From the NCBI GenBank assembly GCA_963678705.1, contig OY783207.1:620001-684000 (forward strand): DNA of 64,000 nucleotides, given 5' to 3'. This stretch comes from Panorpa germanica. Its lineage: Eukaryota; Arthropoda; Insecta; Mecoptera; Panorpidae. Positions 53,431 through 64,000 of the stretch are shown in pieces. The number at the start of each line of letters is the position of its first letter. Position 1 is the first letter of the stretch. The notes beneath the pieces were generated by a model. It searched no databases, had not been told where the DNA came from, and saw only the letters and a program-made list of their open reading frames with translations. The position numbers and the translations under genes were made by a program.

Positions 53431-55609
53431 CCCATTTAGATTGTTAAAGCCACCCTTCGCGCCTGGTTAAAAGTGTCTTAGACGCTCTTTAGAGATTAGT
53501 TTATACCATTAATTAATATTAAACAGAGTATTTTACAGACGTTCTAGGTAGGTGAGAATGGAGCCCAATACCAATTAAAACAAAACACCTATCAACTTAA
53601 ACACCTAAAACTATTTTAGTAATTATTTAGTACCGAAAATTATATAAAAGATTGTACAACCACGAAATACACCTCTTCAGTCCCCACCCCACTTGTATTA
53701 CCCCCCAAACCACCCATTCACCAAATATTCCTTCTGGCTAGAGATATGCAGCATTGTAGGTATGTAGGAGCCAGCCAGCAGGTTCTACTGTTATTTTATC
53801 ATTTTGTAAACAAAGTAAATATTATTTTAAATATGTTTATTTAAGACAGTGTACTCGTACAAAGCATGACGTAGTTTTTTAATATAAAATAAACTGAAAT
53901 TATTTCTCATAAAACGGATGTAGCAATAAAAATAACAAAATATCTCAAATAGTAACTAGAGCGAGGTACACTCTGCGACATAAAAGGCAATAAAAGTATT
54001 TTTTATCATAGTCGTTCATTTCAAACACAGGGTGGCTTCAAGGTAACTTCATAACTGCTGAGAATAATTATGTAATTTCTGTAACATTGTGAAATGAGAC
54101 TTGTTAATTATTTATCAGCACGAGATCACAAAACAAAACGAAATTTAAAAAATCAACAGACAGAGGTGAGTAAAAAATCCAAGTACAAGATAATTAGTAA
54201 GAAACATATGCTTGTCTTATTTATTTATTCATTTTTTTTAGATCTGTGCAACCAGTGCCGTACCAAGACTATGGCACTGCTCAATATGGAAACTAGAAAA
54301 TATAGCAATATTCATTTTCAAAACTTATTTTTGCGGTTCCAACTCATTAAAAGTCAGTGGAAGAAAGCTTAAAATGTAGATACGTTATTCATTTAACTAA
54401 TTGCAACTTTAGATTTTAATTCGCGTTTATAGTTACTTACATAAAACGATTTAAACATAAAAAGCATGGATTTTTTTGATAATATTTAACCTGCTGTATA
54501 GTATCGCCATCTATATTAAAAATGGCCAAGTATCGATTCACCTTAAACTACAATTACGTTCTACTCGATCAAAAATGATAGCTGTAAAACATAAGTATCA
54601 ACCAAGGATTATATTAAACCACAGTTAACTGAGCATTGAAAAGTATCAACCTAAATATATTTACAAAAATTTACAAACAAGAATTTTTTATATCATTCAT
54701 TTTATTAGCTCATGGATAACGTTTGAATAACACCCTATGGCAAGGGTATCCTTATGTGTTATATATATATATATATAATTATATAATAAGGAAAGACGTA
54801 TACGAGATGGTGTTATAGATTGGTATTAACTCCCAACATAACATAACACTGCAATAACATAAAATGTGTAATTTATGGTACATTATAAATGTAACAACTA
54901 ATAAAAGTAACTAAATATGCCATTACACTTGCTAGCTAGCTATTCGCGATAAAAGTAAAATTGATAGTTTGGTCATTAACGAGAAAATGAGAAACGCGTT
55001 ACTGTTACTCACATAATAAACCAACCGACTTAAACTATATGTGAATGTAACAACATTACGTATTAAATTTATAATCGTTTCTTCATTTTGTATTATTATA
55101 CTTTCTAAGCACGAGATTTTACCTCTTGTCATGTGTTGTCACACATTGTGGACACCCTCCTCTGTTGTGACGTCACACATTTGAATCAAATGTCACACTT
55201 TAGAGAACCCATGTACTCCCCTTCCATTTAATATGTCACACACAACGAGGAAGTAACGTAAAAAAACATGTCCGTAATGAGAGACAAGGGGTGTGTGGCA
55301 TTATACAGGGTATGGCGTTTAAAAATCCCATAAGATGAGTACAGAAGAAGATTTATTTACCTTTCATACAAATTCCTGATTCAGTTAGTGTGATAGGTTT
55401 CATTCAAATCTTATAAAACTTTAACACTGTCGGCGAAGTTCTTATAATGGTAACAAATTTGTTTCTAGCGCCTTACAAATTAAAAAAAGACTCCATTGAT
55501 ATTCCATCCTGAAAAAGATATGTGTATAATGTGAATTTAGAAATATAAATAAATAAAAAAATAATAGTACCAACTTTTTGATGATAAAAAATACTCTATT
55601 ACATTTTCT
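53431..55609. other. mostly featureless; a possible small two-exon frame at 54094-54296
   Basis: On the plus strand an ATG frame of 24 codons (54094-54165) ends at a donor GAG|GTGAGT. A 76-bp intron with a strong acceptor (TTCATTTTTTTTAG) follows, then a GC-richer stretch reading SVQPVPYQDYGTAQYGN and a stop in one frame. That frame does not match the phase of the first exon. A small inverted repeat CAGTGCC/GGCACTG spans the GC-rich part and may be transposon-derived. The rest, including a TA run near 54760, holds nothing supported. Confidence 0.3.
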
Positions 55610-56311
55610 AATGGGCTTTGTGTCCTATGTCTTAATTTCTATAAAACTGTGCAATATATATTGATAAAGTGGGTTACTAGAACCTCAAATGTTCAATTAT
55701 TTTTTAATAACTCGTTATATTTCAGGAGATATTAACAATTAAAAAAGACATTTTTTCTCTTTAATTATTAAAGGGTTGTATACATTTCAGCTGCATGTGA
55801 CATCACACTCGCTAGTTGCTATCTCTTTTATACAACAGAGCGTAAAAGAGATAGCATATTTAAGATAGAACTCTGACAAGTTTACAGGTTACCAACCTTA
55901 CAGCTCATAAATCTCTGCTATATGTATTTATATATCAAAATATCAAATATTATTTACAGCTATTTCAAGGAACAATAAAATTTCAATATTATGTCTGCCG
56001 TAACAGGATTAAATAAAATAAAAGCTTATTATTCTTGGACTTTACTAGATTATTTCGACTACCAACGGCTACAAAACATTACCACAGCACTGACCTACTC
56101 AACAAATAACTGACGTTGAAATGCATTTCACGTCATACAAATATGGCCGACCATTTCTAGCGCTAAAACTACAATTCGAATTTTTAATTGCTATATCTCC
56201 GTCAACATTTAGATATTTAATAAAATAGAAACGCCAATACACATTTATTAACATCAATTTCAATCAACAATTGAAAAATCGACCACTAAAAAATGAGGAC
56301 ACAAGCACATT
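55610..56311 (+). mobile_element. MITE family A, copy 10
   Basis: Complete, about 702 bp. It contains an extra segment of about 65 bp near 55813-55880 with a hairpin TGCTATCTCTTTTA/TAAAAGAGATAGCA not present in other copies. Confidence 0.87.
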
Positions 56312-56908
56312 CAATTCAATTCGACTTAAAAGGATTAACTGTTATTAGATTTATTGTGCAAACATCGTTGAAAATAACAAATATTTTAATGAATTCTACT
56401 TTAATTAGTAATACAACTCTTGTAGACTTAATTGGTATGTATTTGCACACCTGAAATATTTTAGTGTGAACGTGTTTACACAAGTCTTACAGTGTTTTGC
56501 GGTTGAGTGTACGTATCATGTTTTTTTCTAAAACAAATGTTTAAAATATAATATTTTTTATTCATGAGTTTGACATTCCTTGACATGCGTAAATAATTTT
56601 AGTAATAAAAACTATTATTTTATGAGTATAATATTATGAGTTTTTATTTTTTAAATTTAATTAAATATTATAAATGTGATTTCGCTTTTGTGCTTTCATA
56701 AATATTATATATGTATGGTATTTCCTTTTTCAGACGTAATTAACATAAGAAATTGTCCTAATTTCATTTAGACGTTTATGGGTACGGTTTAAAAACATCT
56801 TAACGGCGAATATGACCTAGCAGGCTTAGCTGGCTTAGTGGATTGCAGTTGTACCTCCGTACATAACTCACAAATTTATTTTTTAAACTCTACCGGTTTT
56901 ACTAATTA
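56312..56908. other. no feature seen
   Basis: AT-rich; nothing supported. Confidence 0.5.
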
Positions 56909-57755
56909 TTAACCCTGCGTGTGTGCACTGGGTCTTTTAGGGAACAGTTGACATTTCAAACTCCTATTTCTCTCTCATGAGTACACAGCGCGTCTTCAGA
57001 GCGCCTCTAAAAAATCTAGGTAGTGGTAGGGACTTAAGGTTCCAGCAGCGCCCGGAACTGGCAGTTTACTGACAAAGGCGAGCCAGGGAAATTTGCCTCT
57101 AAATGTACTTTTTTTTTACTTTTCTCGTTGTTTTACACTTATTTCATGATTAAAATAAATGTTTTATGTAATTTAATATATTATTTCTTAGATTATACAT
57201 AAAGACGTTTTTTATTAGTTCATCTTTTTACTACAATAAGTTTTTGAAGATGGGTGACAATTCAACGGTTGCGCACCGTAAATTCTCTTTAGACACTAAT
57301 TATTATTAACTAATATTAATTATTATTTCATAACTTTTGTATTCTCATCAATAAAAACTTATTTTGTGCCGAATAATCACCGTTCCGTTTATTATGACAT
57401 GCCTGAATCCGTAAAATATTCCCCACTTTCAGGTGCACAAATAATTCAACTTTTTGGAGCCCACGCCAAAGACACTACACTCTTTCGAAAGCTTATAATC
57501 TAAGATAAAAAAGTCTACAACCGTTTTCTCTTAATATTTTTTTGTTATAAAGTTATGAATTTTTTAACAATATTCCGTTTTTTCCGCGTTTTTTACTATT
57601 TGTGAATTTTTATTAGCAACGGTTTTAAACTTTGGACTTTGGCAACTTCTAGACCAAGTAGTTAGACACTTCAAGAAGTAATCCAGATTTTTTTCAAATT
57701 TTTTGAAAGCTTACAAAACTCAACTGTTCCCTCAAAGACCCAGTCATAAGGAGGG
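56909..57755 (-). mobile_element. TTAA-type MITE family E, copy 3
   Basis: Reverse orientation, from TTAACCCTGCGTGTG to a decayed GAGGGTC end without TTAA. Collinear with copy 2. It lacks the 372-bp flank. Confidence 0.8.
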
Positions 57756-58606
57756 TCTTTTCCATCAGAAAATGGTACCTCCACCAATAAAAAAATGTGT
57801 TTTGATATAATTGGATTTTATAAATTTCCAAATCGTAAAAATATAAAGTTCTAATGAGCTACACAAAATTTCCAACGCTATGTAACTAAGTGTGAATGCG
57901 ACGACTGCGGTTGCGGTTGCGGCAGAAACGGAACCAGAAACAAAAGATGATAAAAGGTGTTATTAACAGAGATAAGGATATCGACCGCGATGGTGACGGC
58001 GCCGTTTGAAAAATAATTAAGATAATTCTACGTATTCAATTCTAAGGATACAAACCATACAAACACATTAAATAAAAAGAGACAACGTTAACAATGTGTT
58101 ACAAGAGACAGACTTGCTTGAAAGACAGTCATGACACCACATATACGTTTTCTAAATTTTAAATTTATCTAAATGAATTTGGTACCAGATATTGAAACGA
58201 CATAGACACAAACACACTCACGTGGTTTTTAAAAGATAGTCTAGCGTAAAGTAGATCTGACCTTGGAAGGACTGGAATCCGGTCCTTAAGGTACACCAGC
58301 CCTATTCAAAACAATTCACTAACTTTCAGACTACGCGGTCTACGTTCAAGCAGTCTGCGATAATTCGTTGGCGCGGTGAACCAGTCGACCATCCGACCAT
58401 CCGACCAGCCAGTCGGGTTTTCGACTCTACTGTAATCTCCAGACAGGTAGTATTATAGACGGTGTCAAACTGCACCGCTGTCGGAAGTAACATTAACTTG
58501 AACTGCACCGTGTCATCGCTGTAGTTGCGTAAGAACTAGCTTTGGATTTTAAGCAGTTTATAGGTTTATACAATCAAATCTAGGGGGTGCTACGGTGGTA
58601 TTTAAG
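57756..58606. other. no clear feature
   Basis: Contains a short GCGGTT repeat near 57905-57930 and a GC-richer patch at 58320-58520 with tandem GACCATCC units. No gene recognised. Confidence 0.45.
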
Positions 58607-59305
58607 AGGGGGGGTAAGGTCAAATCGATACGAAAAAAGCATATCTTTAATAATGTTTTTTGACGACACAGTTAATATATAATTATTTATATAATTACTA
58701 CATGATAACATAACATTTGAAGAATACTTCGTAAAATTTTCATAAATAAATATCAAGAAATGAGCCATTGACAGCGAATCTCCGCAGACGTCACAAAAAA
58801 TAAATAACATTGCGGTGTTACTCATAACTCATCACTGGATTATCTGAAATCGAAAAACCAAAATGATTTCATTAGTTGATAAGCTTCTGCAGGCAAGCTG
58901 TCGAGTTTTTTCTTGATTTTTAAATTTTTTACAGCATTTAAAAGTCAAAATACCGACTTTTCATGAAAAAAATCAGAAACTTTGTTATTTTAAAATACCT
59001 TAAAATTAAAAAATTAAAAAAAACTCGACAGCGTTACCTTGGCATTTATGTAAAGAAAGAGTGTACAAAATTTCAAAAGAATCGGTCCAGTAGATTTTGA
59101 GCTAGAAAGGGCACCGACTCTGAAAACCCTAAGTGTGAGAAAACGCGTTTAAAAGTTTCAAAGAAAGACGAAACCCCACTCTCCCACTCATATCTCCCAC
59201 AGTTTTACTCCAATCGACTTCAAATTTCCACACAATAAACTTAATATGTTTCACATTAATATAAATAAATTTAAAAAAATTTAAAAAAAAAGTTGAAAGC
59301 TTATT
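58607..59305 (-). repeat. interspersed repeat, family C, copy 4
   Basis: Reverse orientation, full length. It starts at GGGGGGGTAAGGTC, the counterpart of the C run at the end of copy 3. Confidence 0.65.
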
Positions 59306-60937
59306 CCTTCCTTAAGGCTACTACCGTCCATTTTAGATACAAAAATAACCAATCTCCAACTAAATCTATAGTTTTCTAACAAATATTAGTTAATAATACT
59401 TAAGCAATAGAAATCGTTTAAATCTAGAACCGTTTTTTCTTCTGTACTATTGCATCCTAAATTCTACTTCGATTTATATTTCTAATTCTTGAGCATCCCA
59501 ATGTACATACAGTTCCCCTAAGCAATAGAAATTTCAAAGACGTCCTGTTGAATTCGTAAATGACTTGTGCTAGTGATTGTACTTTTGTGATAAAAGGGGA
59601 TATTTTCTCCCTATTTCTTATCGTTTCTAGTTTCCCCTAAAAGCAATAACTGTTCAATTTGTTCCCCTTCTCCTGTTATTTGTTGTAATCGAATAAAATA
59701 TCTCATAAATCTTTTTATAACAATAACTAAAATATAATTAAGAAACTGCGTTTAAGATTAATGTGATTAATTTTATATTTCTATAAAAATCTTTTACATC
59801 CGCTAACACAAAATAAGGATATTACCTTAAATATATGTAAGCGAGACTTGCTAGTATTTCATGTAATTATTTTTACATAACTTTACGTTTTATTATTTAC
59901 CGAAGCTTAACATAATTTTATTAAATTGTCATTAAATAAATCTTTTACAAATCTTTTAATAAATATATAATATTGCATAAAATAAAATAAAATTAATATA
60001 ATATTAAACATAAAATTTATAACCAAGGATATACTTTTTATGTAATGTTACATAAACATATTATGTAAAAAGTTACATACCCTTTTTGTGTTTAGTGGGA
60101 TTTATTTTCTTAAATATAATAAAGTTATTTTAAAATTTTAAAGAGTATTAATTTAATTTTGAGTATTTAATTTTGTTAAAATTTTAAATATAATAAAATA
60201 GCTGAATAAATAATAAAACAGTTATTCCATCTATAGGCTCGTACATTTGTTCTTTTAACAGCTAATAATTGACCGGCGAGCCAATCTCTACAAATCTCTA
60301 AACAGGTCACGTGATTTATTCTAAAGAAAACATTTTTGAAAGGCTTCAGGTTTAAACAAACACACCCGCATTATAATAAATTAATTTTAAATTAACACGA
60401 ATTTATAAACCACATAAGATGTTTTCAAATTTCTCAGATTTTTGGAATTCCCAATTTTGTTTGAATAAATAAATGGCAACAGTTTCTAAGTATGACATTA
60501 TTTAGTAATTTAATTAATTTTTATAATTCACCAAATAATATCAAAATAATAAATCTGTAAGAACTTTTATAAAAGCAATTATTTCACTTGAAGTAAAATA
60601 CGTATAGTATTTATATAACGAACTCGTATATTATGTATATAATATACTAAAACCATAAAAAATGTTTGTGCGGAGTGTACAAGTCACAGGGAATTATAAT
60701 TTATGAGATAATTTTAATTCTATGATAAATTAAATCTGAAATTAAATTATATACGCGGGTTGGAATTTTTATGTGGGGGTGAGAGAAAAAAAAATGGCCG
60801 CAGAACATTGTTACTTGACAAACTTGACTTATTATTTTCATTATTATATTTGTACAATACTTTCATCTGAGTAAAGTTATGTATCCATTAAATAAACATT
60901 ATTATTAACGTAAGCAAACATTTGTTACAGTTAAGCG
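59306..60937. other. no feature seen
   Basis: Very AT-rich. No element, gene or RNA recognised. Confidence 0.5.
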
Positions 60938-60940
60938 TAA

Positions 60941-61433
60941 GGCCCTCTGCACACGAGGCGACTGGTTACAAACTTTAGCCCCGAATCTGCCCGAACGAAA
61001 TGTGATTGCAACTGTGTTGTTAGTGAGAGAACGAACGTGTATACGAGTGAGATAAAACACACGGCATAATTGTAACTAAACTGATTTTAAACTGGTTTTG
61101 AGTACGTTTGCTGCGAGTCAATTTCTCGGTCGCAGGGCATTGTTGGTTTCATGCTTTTGATGATGACATCATCAACAGAGATGTTTACGAATACTATTAA
61201 AAAGTATTTAAATACATACATACAATCAAATACGACATAATAAAATCCCCGTTAAAAATTCAATAGGGTCACGGAACACGGCTCGACTACCAGTTTAGTC
61301 TCATTCGTGCATTATGTTTTCTCTCACTCGTATACACGTTCGTTCTCTCACTAACAACACAGTTCGATTCTCATTCGGTTCGGGCAGATTCGGGGCTAAG
61401 GTTTGCAACCAGTCGCCCCATGTGCGGAGGGCC
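60941..61433. mobile_element. Harbinger-like MITE family F, complete copy
   Basis: Inverted termini of about 120 bp start GGCCCTCTGCACACG and GGCCCTCCGCACATG and are close to 88 percent identical. They are flanked by TAA at 60938-60940 and 61434-61436. The centre holds a hAT-like relic (CAGAGATGTTTACGAATACT). Non-coding. Confidence 0.82.
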
Positions 61434-61827
61434 TAAATGTTATACATTTTTGTACAATTATAAAAGATATTATATTCTAATTATCCTAAAAAATTTGAAG
61501 ACGATTGACCGTTTCAGACTCAAGATAAATTTAATTAAAGTTCGAATCATTTGCATGGAAAGCAATGAGAGTGAAAGAGATGCAAATACTTTCGACATGT
61601 GGTGATCGATGAAATATGGCGACATTTTGTAGATTGAAGCAATACAACTACTTTCTTCTACTGAAATTTATATGCTAGTAAAATATTCATCACCAAAAAT
61701 CACTAGTAACATAACAAGTACTTCATATTTCACATTTCTGCCAAGTAAGGATCGTCATTTCAATAAAGAGAGTGAATATACATACACTCGTATTTAAATT
61801 CAATATAATATATATTTAGCTACTTAC

Positions 61828-61862
61828 TGATTAGAAGTTGATAGATAACAATAAGAACTCAC
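61828..61862 (-). promoter_or_regulatory. possible recursive splice site or micro-exon
   Basis: On the minus strand TTGTTTTTGTTTCAG is followed directly by GTGAGT, then 29 bases later by a second donor GTAAGTA. This is the arrangement of a recursive splice site with its own exon, and the same layout as 39939-39990. It would serve a minus-strand transcript such as a 5' extension of TOX. No transcript evidence is available. Confidence 0.35.
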
Positions 61863-61937
61863 CTGAAACAAAAACAATGTAAAATTATTATATTGTTACT
61901 AATATTATTTTAATATTTTATATTCGATACTAGTTTT

Positions 61938-62145
61938 CTCAGTAAACATTTTGGAGTCACTTTGCCATCACATTGGAGATGATTTTTTTGTCATGAAAGA
62001 CTGTTTTCACAGTCGTTCATATGAAATGGCTATTTTATTGGCTACAAATGGCGAAACCACTTCATCTGTCGGATTACAAATGAAGATAAAGTTGATGCAA
62101 ACTAAACGTCATAAAATAGAACACTTCACCAAATTGTTTACTGGG
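61938..62145. mobile_element. MITE family B, copy 2
   Basis: 208 bp, inverted relative to copy 1, with ends CTCAGTAAACATTTTGGAG and AATTGTTTACTGGG. Confidence 0.82.
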
Positions 62146-62146
62146 T

Positions 62147-62266
62147 TATCACCGACCTCATACTGATGGCAAATTTTATGTTATTGACCATAAGTGCGGT
62201 CGCACATTGGAATCCAATGTGCGGCTACCGTAATGTTACACATATAGCAAAAGATCGTCGGTGATA
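62147..62266. repeat. small inverted-repeat element
   Basis: TATCACCGAC at the left and GTCGGTGATA at the right enclose a perfect palindrome GCACATTGGA/TCCAATGTGC at 62202-62222. It abuts the end of MITE B copy 2. Confidence 0.5.
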
Positions 62267-63150
62267 GGACTATACCAAAAACTACAAACAGTACTATTTA
62301 AAACTGCTCTTGGAAATAAAATATTATTTAATGTATCCGCTATGGTGTGAGTACAATCGAATAATTTAAAATCAGGGAATTTTTAAATTAGAATTATGTG
62401 AACTAAAGCATAAAAAATGTAGTACTACATCAGTGGAATATTGATCGATGCTTGCACCCTCCCCTATTCTCATAATAATTTACATTTATCTTTGTTTATT
62501 TTTCATTTCAATTTGGCAGCGTGCCCGCCTGCCCCCCTGGTTTGTAAACCCCTCAGAAAAAGCCATTACGAAGAACATTAAATGTAATACATATTTATAT
62601 AACCCAAATGAAAATACATATATATATTAATTACAAAATATCATAATATACAAATGTATTACTTATATATTTAATAAAATCTACGCTGATGGAAAGAATC
62701 AAGAATTAGTTTTTTGTTGAAATTTATTCACTCATATAATTTTAATACATAACCTCATTTTTTGTTTGTAATATAAACAAATTTATTAAAATATAAGTTG
62801 CATATTCTTTTTTGATTTACTACAGTAGGCTCTTCTATTTATAGCGTACACTCCGAGAAGATAACACTCTGGTCCATAAATACAGAGATTTATTTTACGT
62901 TCAACGACCTAAATGCGACATGAAATATATTTGCATAATGAAATGTTAATTATGATATTATTTATAGACAGTCTTGTTTGTAGTGGATTAGATTAAGATT
63001 GAAACTGATCTAATTATGTAAAAAGACTTGAGACTTATTATTAGATATTAGAAACTTGAATTTAAGGAATAATTAAAACATTATGTTTCTTAAAATAGAA
63101 GACCTCCACCGAGGACAAGATGTACGCTGCATTTTAAATTTTAAAATAAA
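62267..63150. other. no feature seen
   Basis: AT-rich; nothing supported. Confidence 0.5.
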
Positions 63151-63887
63151 TTAAGGAGGTACAGGACGTTAACGTAAATGATGAAAACGTTGTGAAATTT
63201 GGATGGTCGATACAAATAGTAAAAATAAATGCTGTTTCAAAATTTTAGAGATCTAGGGTTCCTGGTTTTCTTTTTATACATGATTAAAAATAGTCATTTT
63301 CCATACAAATCATAATTTTTAGCTCAATTTCACCACATAATATAACTTTTAACTATGAAAATATGGTGACACGGCTTTCAAAAACTAGGTGTATATAAAA
63401 GAATCTTTTCTGTAACTATTGCAAAAAGAAAATTATCAAAAGGATACGTATATACGAAAATATTTAAATAAAACCAGTAAGAAACAGTAGGTGTAGGTTA
63501 TAAGCCGGCAACGTTGCAAATCCCAATTTGAGCGGGAAATTCAAAATCGGAATAAATATTTTATAAAATATAACAATTTATTGGTCAAAGAACCAAATCA
63601 CGCATGCGTCAACACACGTAAATTTACAGCGTTGCCAAATTTATTATTCCTTTTACAAAATATTTAATTTGAATTTAAATTGAATTAATATAAATTTGAT
63701 ATTAATTATAGGTAATTTTAAAAAAATCATTTTAACTAGCAAATAGCAGTTTAATAGAGAATTGAAAAATTCATTTTCAAAGATACTGTCTCAATATTTG
63801 CTCGTCCTTCATCTACTTCGTATTTTGCATGTCGTATTACCGAGAGATAAACTTTTTGCATTGACGGTACGTCCTGTACCTCCTTAA
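63151..63887. mobile_element. TTAA-type MITE family D, copy 3
   Basis: TTAAGGAGGTACAGGAC to GTCCTGTACCTCCTTAA, 737 bp, collinear with copy 2. Non-coding. Confidence 0.87.
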
Positions 63888-64000
63888 AGTTTAAAAAAAA
63901 AAAATCATCCGTTATTTTCCGTAAATAAAATTGTTTAGGTGTCAATTTCTAATTAAGAGACTCATTACATCTAATTTAATGACTCCGTATCAGTCGTTAC

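Noticed and set aside
1-64000. CRISPR array, phage or bacterial operon
   Set aside because: No regularly spaced repeats and no operon structure; split genes and element types are those of an insect nuclear genome.

Overview
The window looks like a gene-poor, AT-rich (roughly 70 percent, by eye) insect nuclear region. The evidence is split genes with GT-AG introns, glutamine- and histidine-rich exons, an I-clade non-LTR retrotransposon, a mariner relic, and dense families of MITE-like elements. I cannot fix the order of insect from sequence alone.

The main gene is a TOX-family HMG-box gene on the minus strand. I could assemble six exons: 39939-39990 (start codon, provisional), 20369-20440, 4081-4427, 3795-4015, 2916-3148 and 1024-1136. 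All five junctions keep the reading frame. They encode the TOX signature TFHTPSFGDEDFDIP, a Gln/His/Pro/Ser-rich middle and the lysine-rich nuclear localisation signal that runs into DPNEPQK, where the HMG box begins. The rest of the HMG box and the C-terminus lie beyond the left edge. The introns of about 16 kb and 19.5 kb are filled with transposons.

A second gene, on the same strand at 44104-45117, is intronless across its 337 codons and encodes a protein with two double-stranded-RNA-binding domains (DIP1/ADAR-like, without a deaminase domain). It lies upstream of the provisional TOX start exon. If TOX has further 5' exons, it would be nested in a TOX intron.

Mobile DNA by region. 1.9-2.2 kb: foldback element. 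4.5-5.1 kb: 5'-truncated LINE. 6-12 kb: repeats, a hAT element interrupted by a MITE, and a Harbinger-like MITE with near-perfect termini. 14.2-19.5 kb: apparently full-length I-clade LINE with both ORFs open and a 12-bp target duplication, antisense to TOX in its 16-kb intron. 22.5-23.4 kb: internally deleted mariner. 27.2-27.8 kb: LINE copy with a 5' inversion of the twin-priming type. 28-34 kb: Harbinger-like, 8-bp-TSD and TTAA-type MITEs. 37.7 kb: Jockey-clade ORF2 fragment. 39-64 kb: more copies of the same families. The commonest family, with 16-bp terminal repeats AATGGGCTTGTGTCCT, has ten copies or fragments.

Points most worth a second look: exons that begin with a regenerated 5' splice site (possible recursive splicing) at 39939-39990 and 61828-61862; the young LINE inside TOX; the 5'-inverted LINE; a near-identical 372-bp duplication beside two diverged TTAA elements; and a palindromic derivative of the main MITE. 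I found no CRISPR array, no credible tRNA or rRNA gene and no bacterial-type operon.
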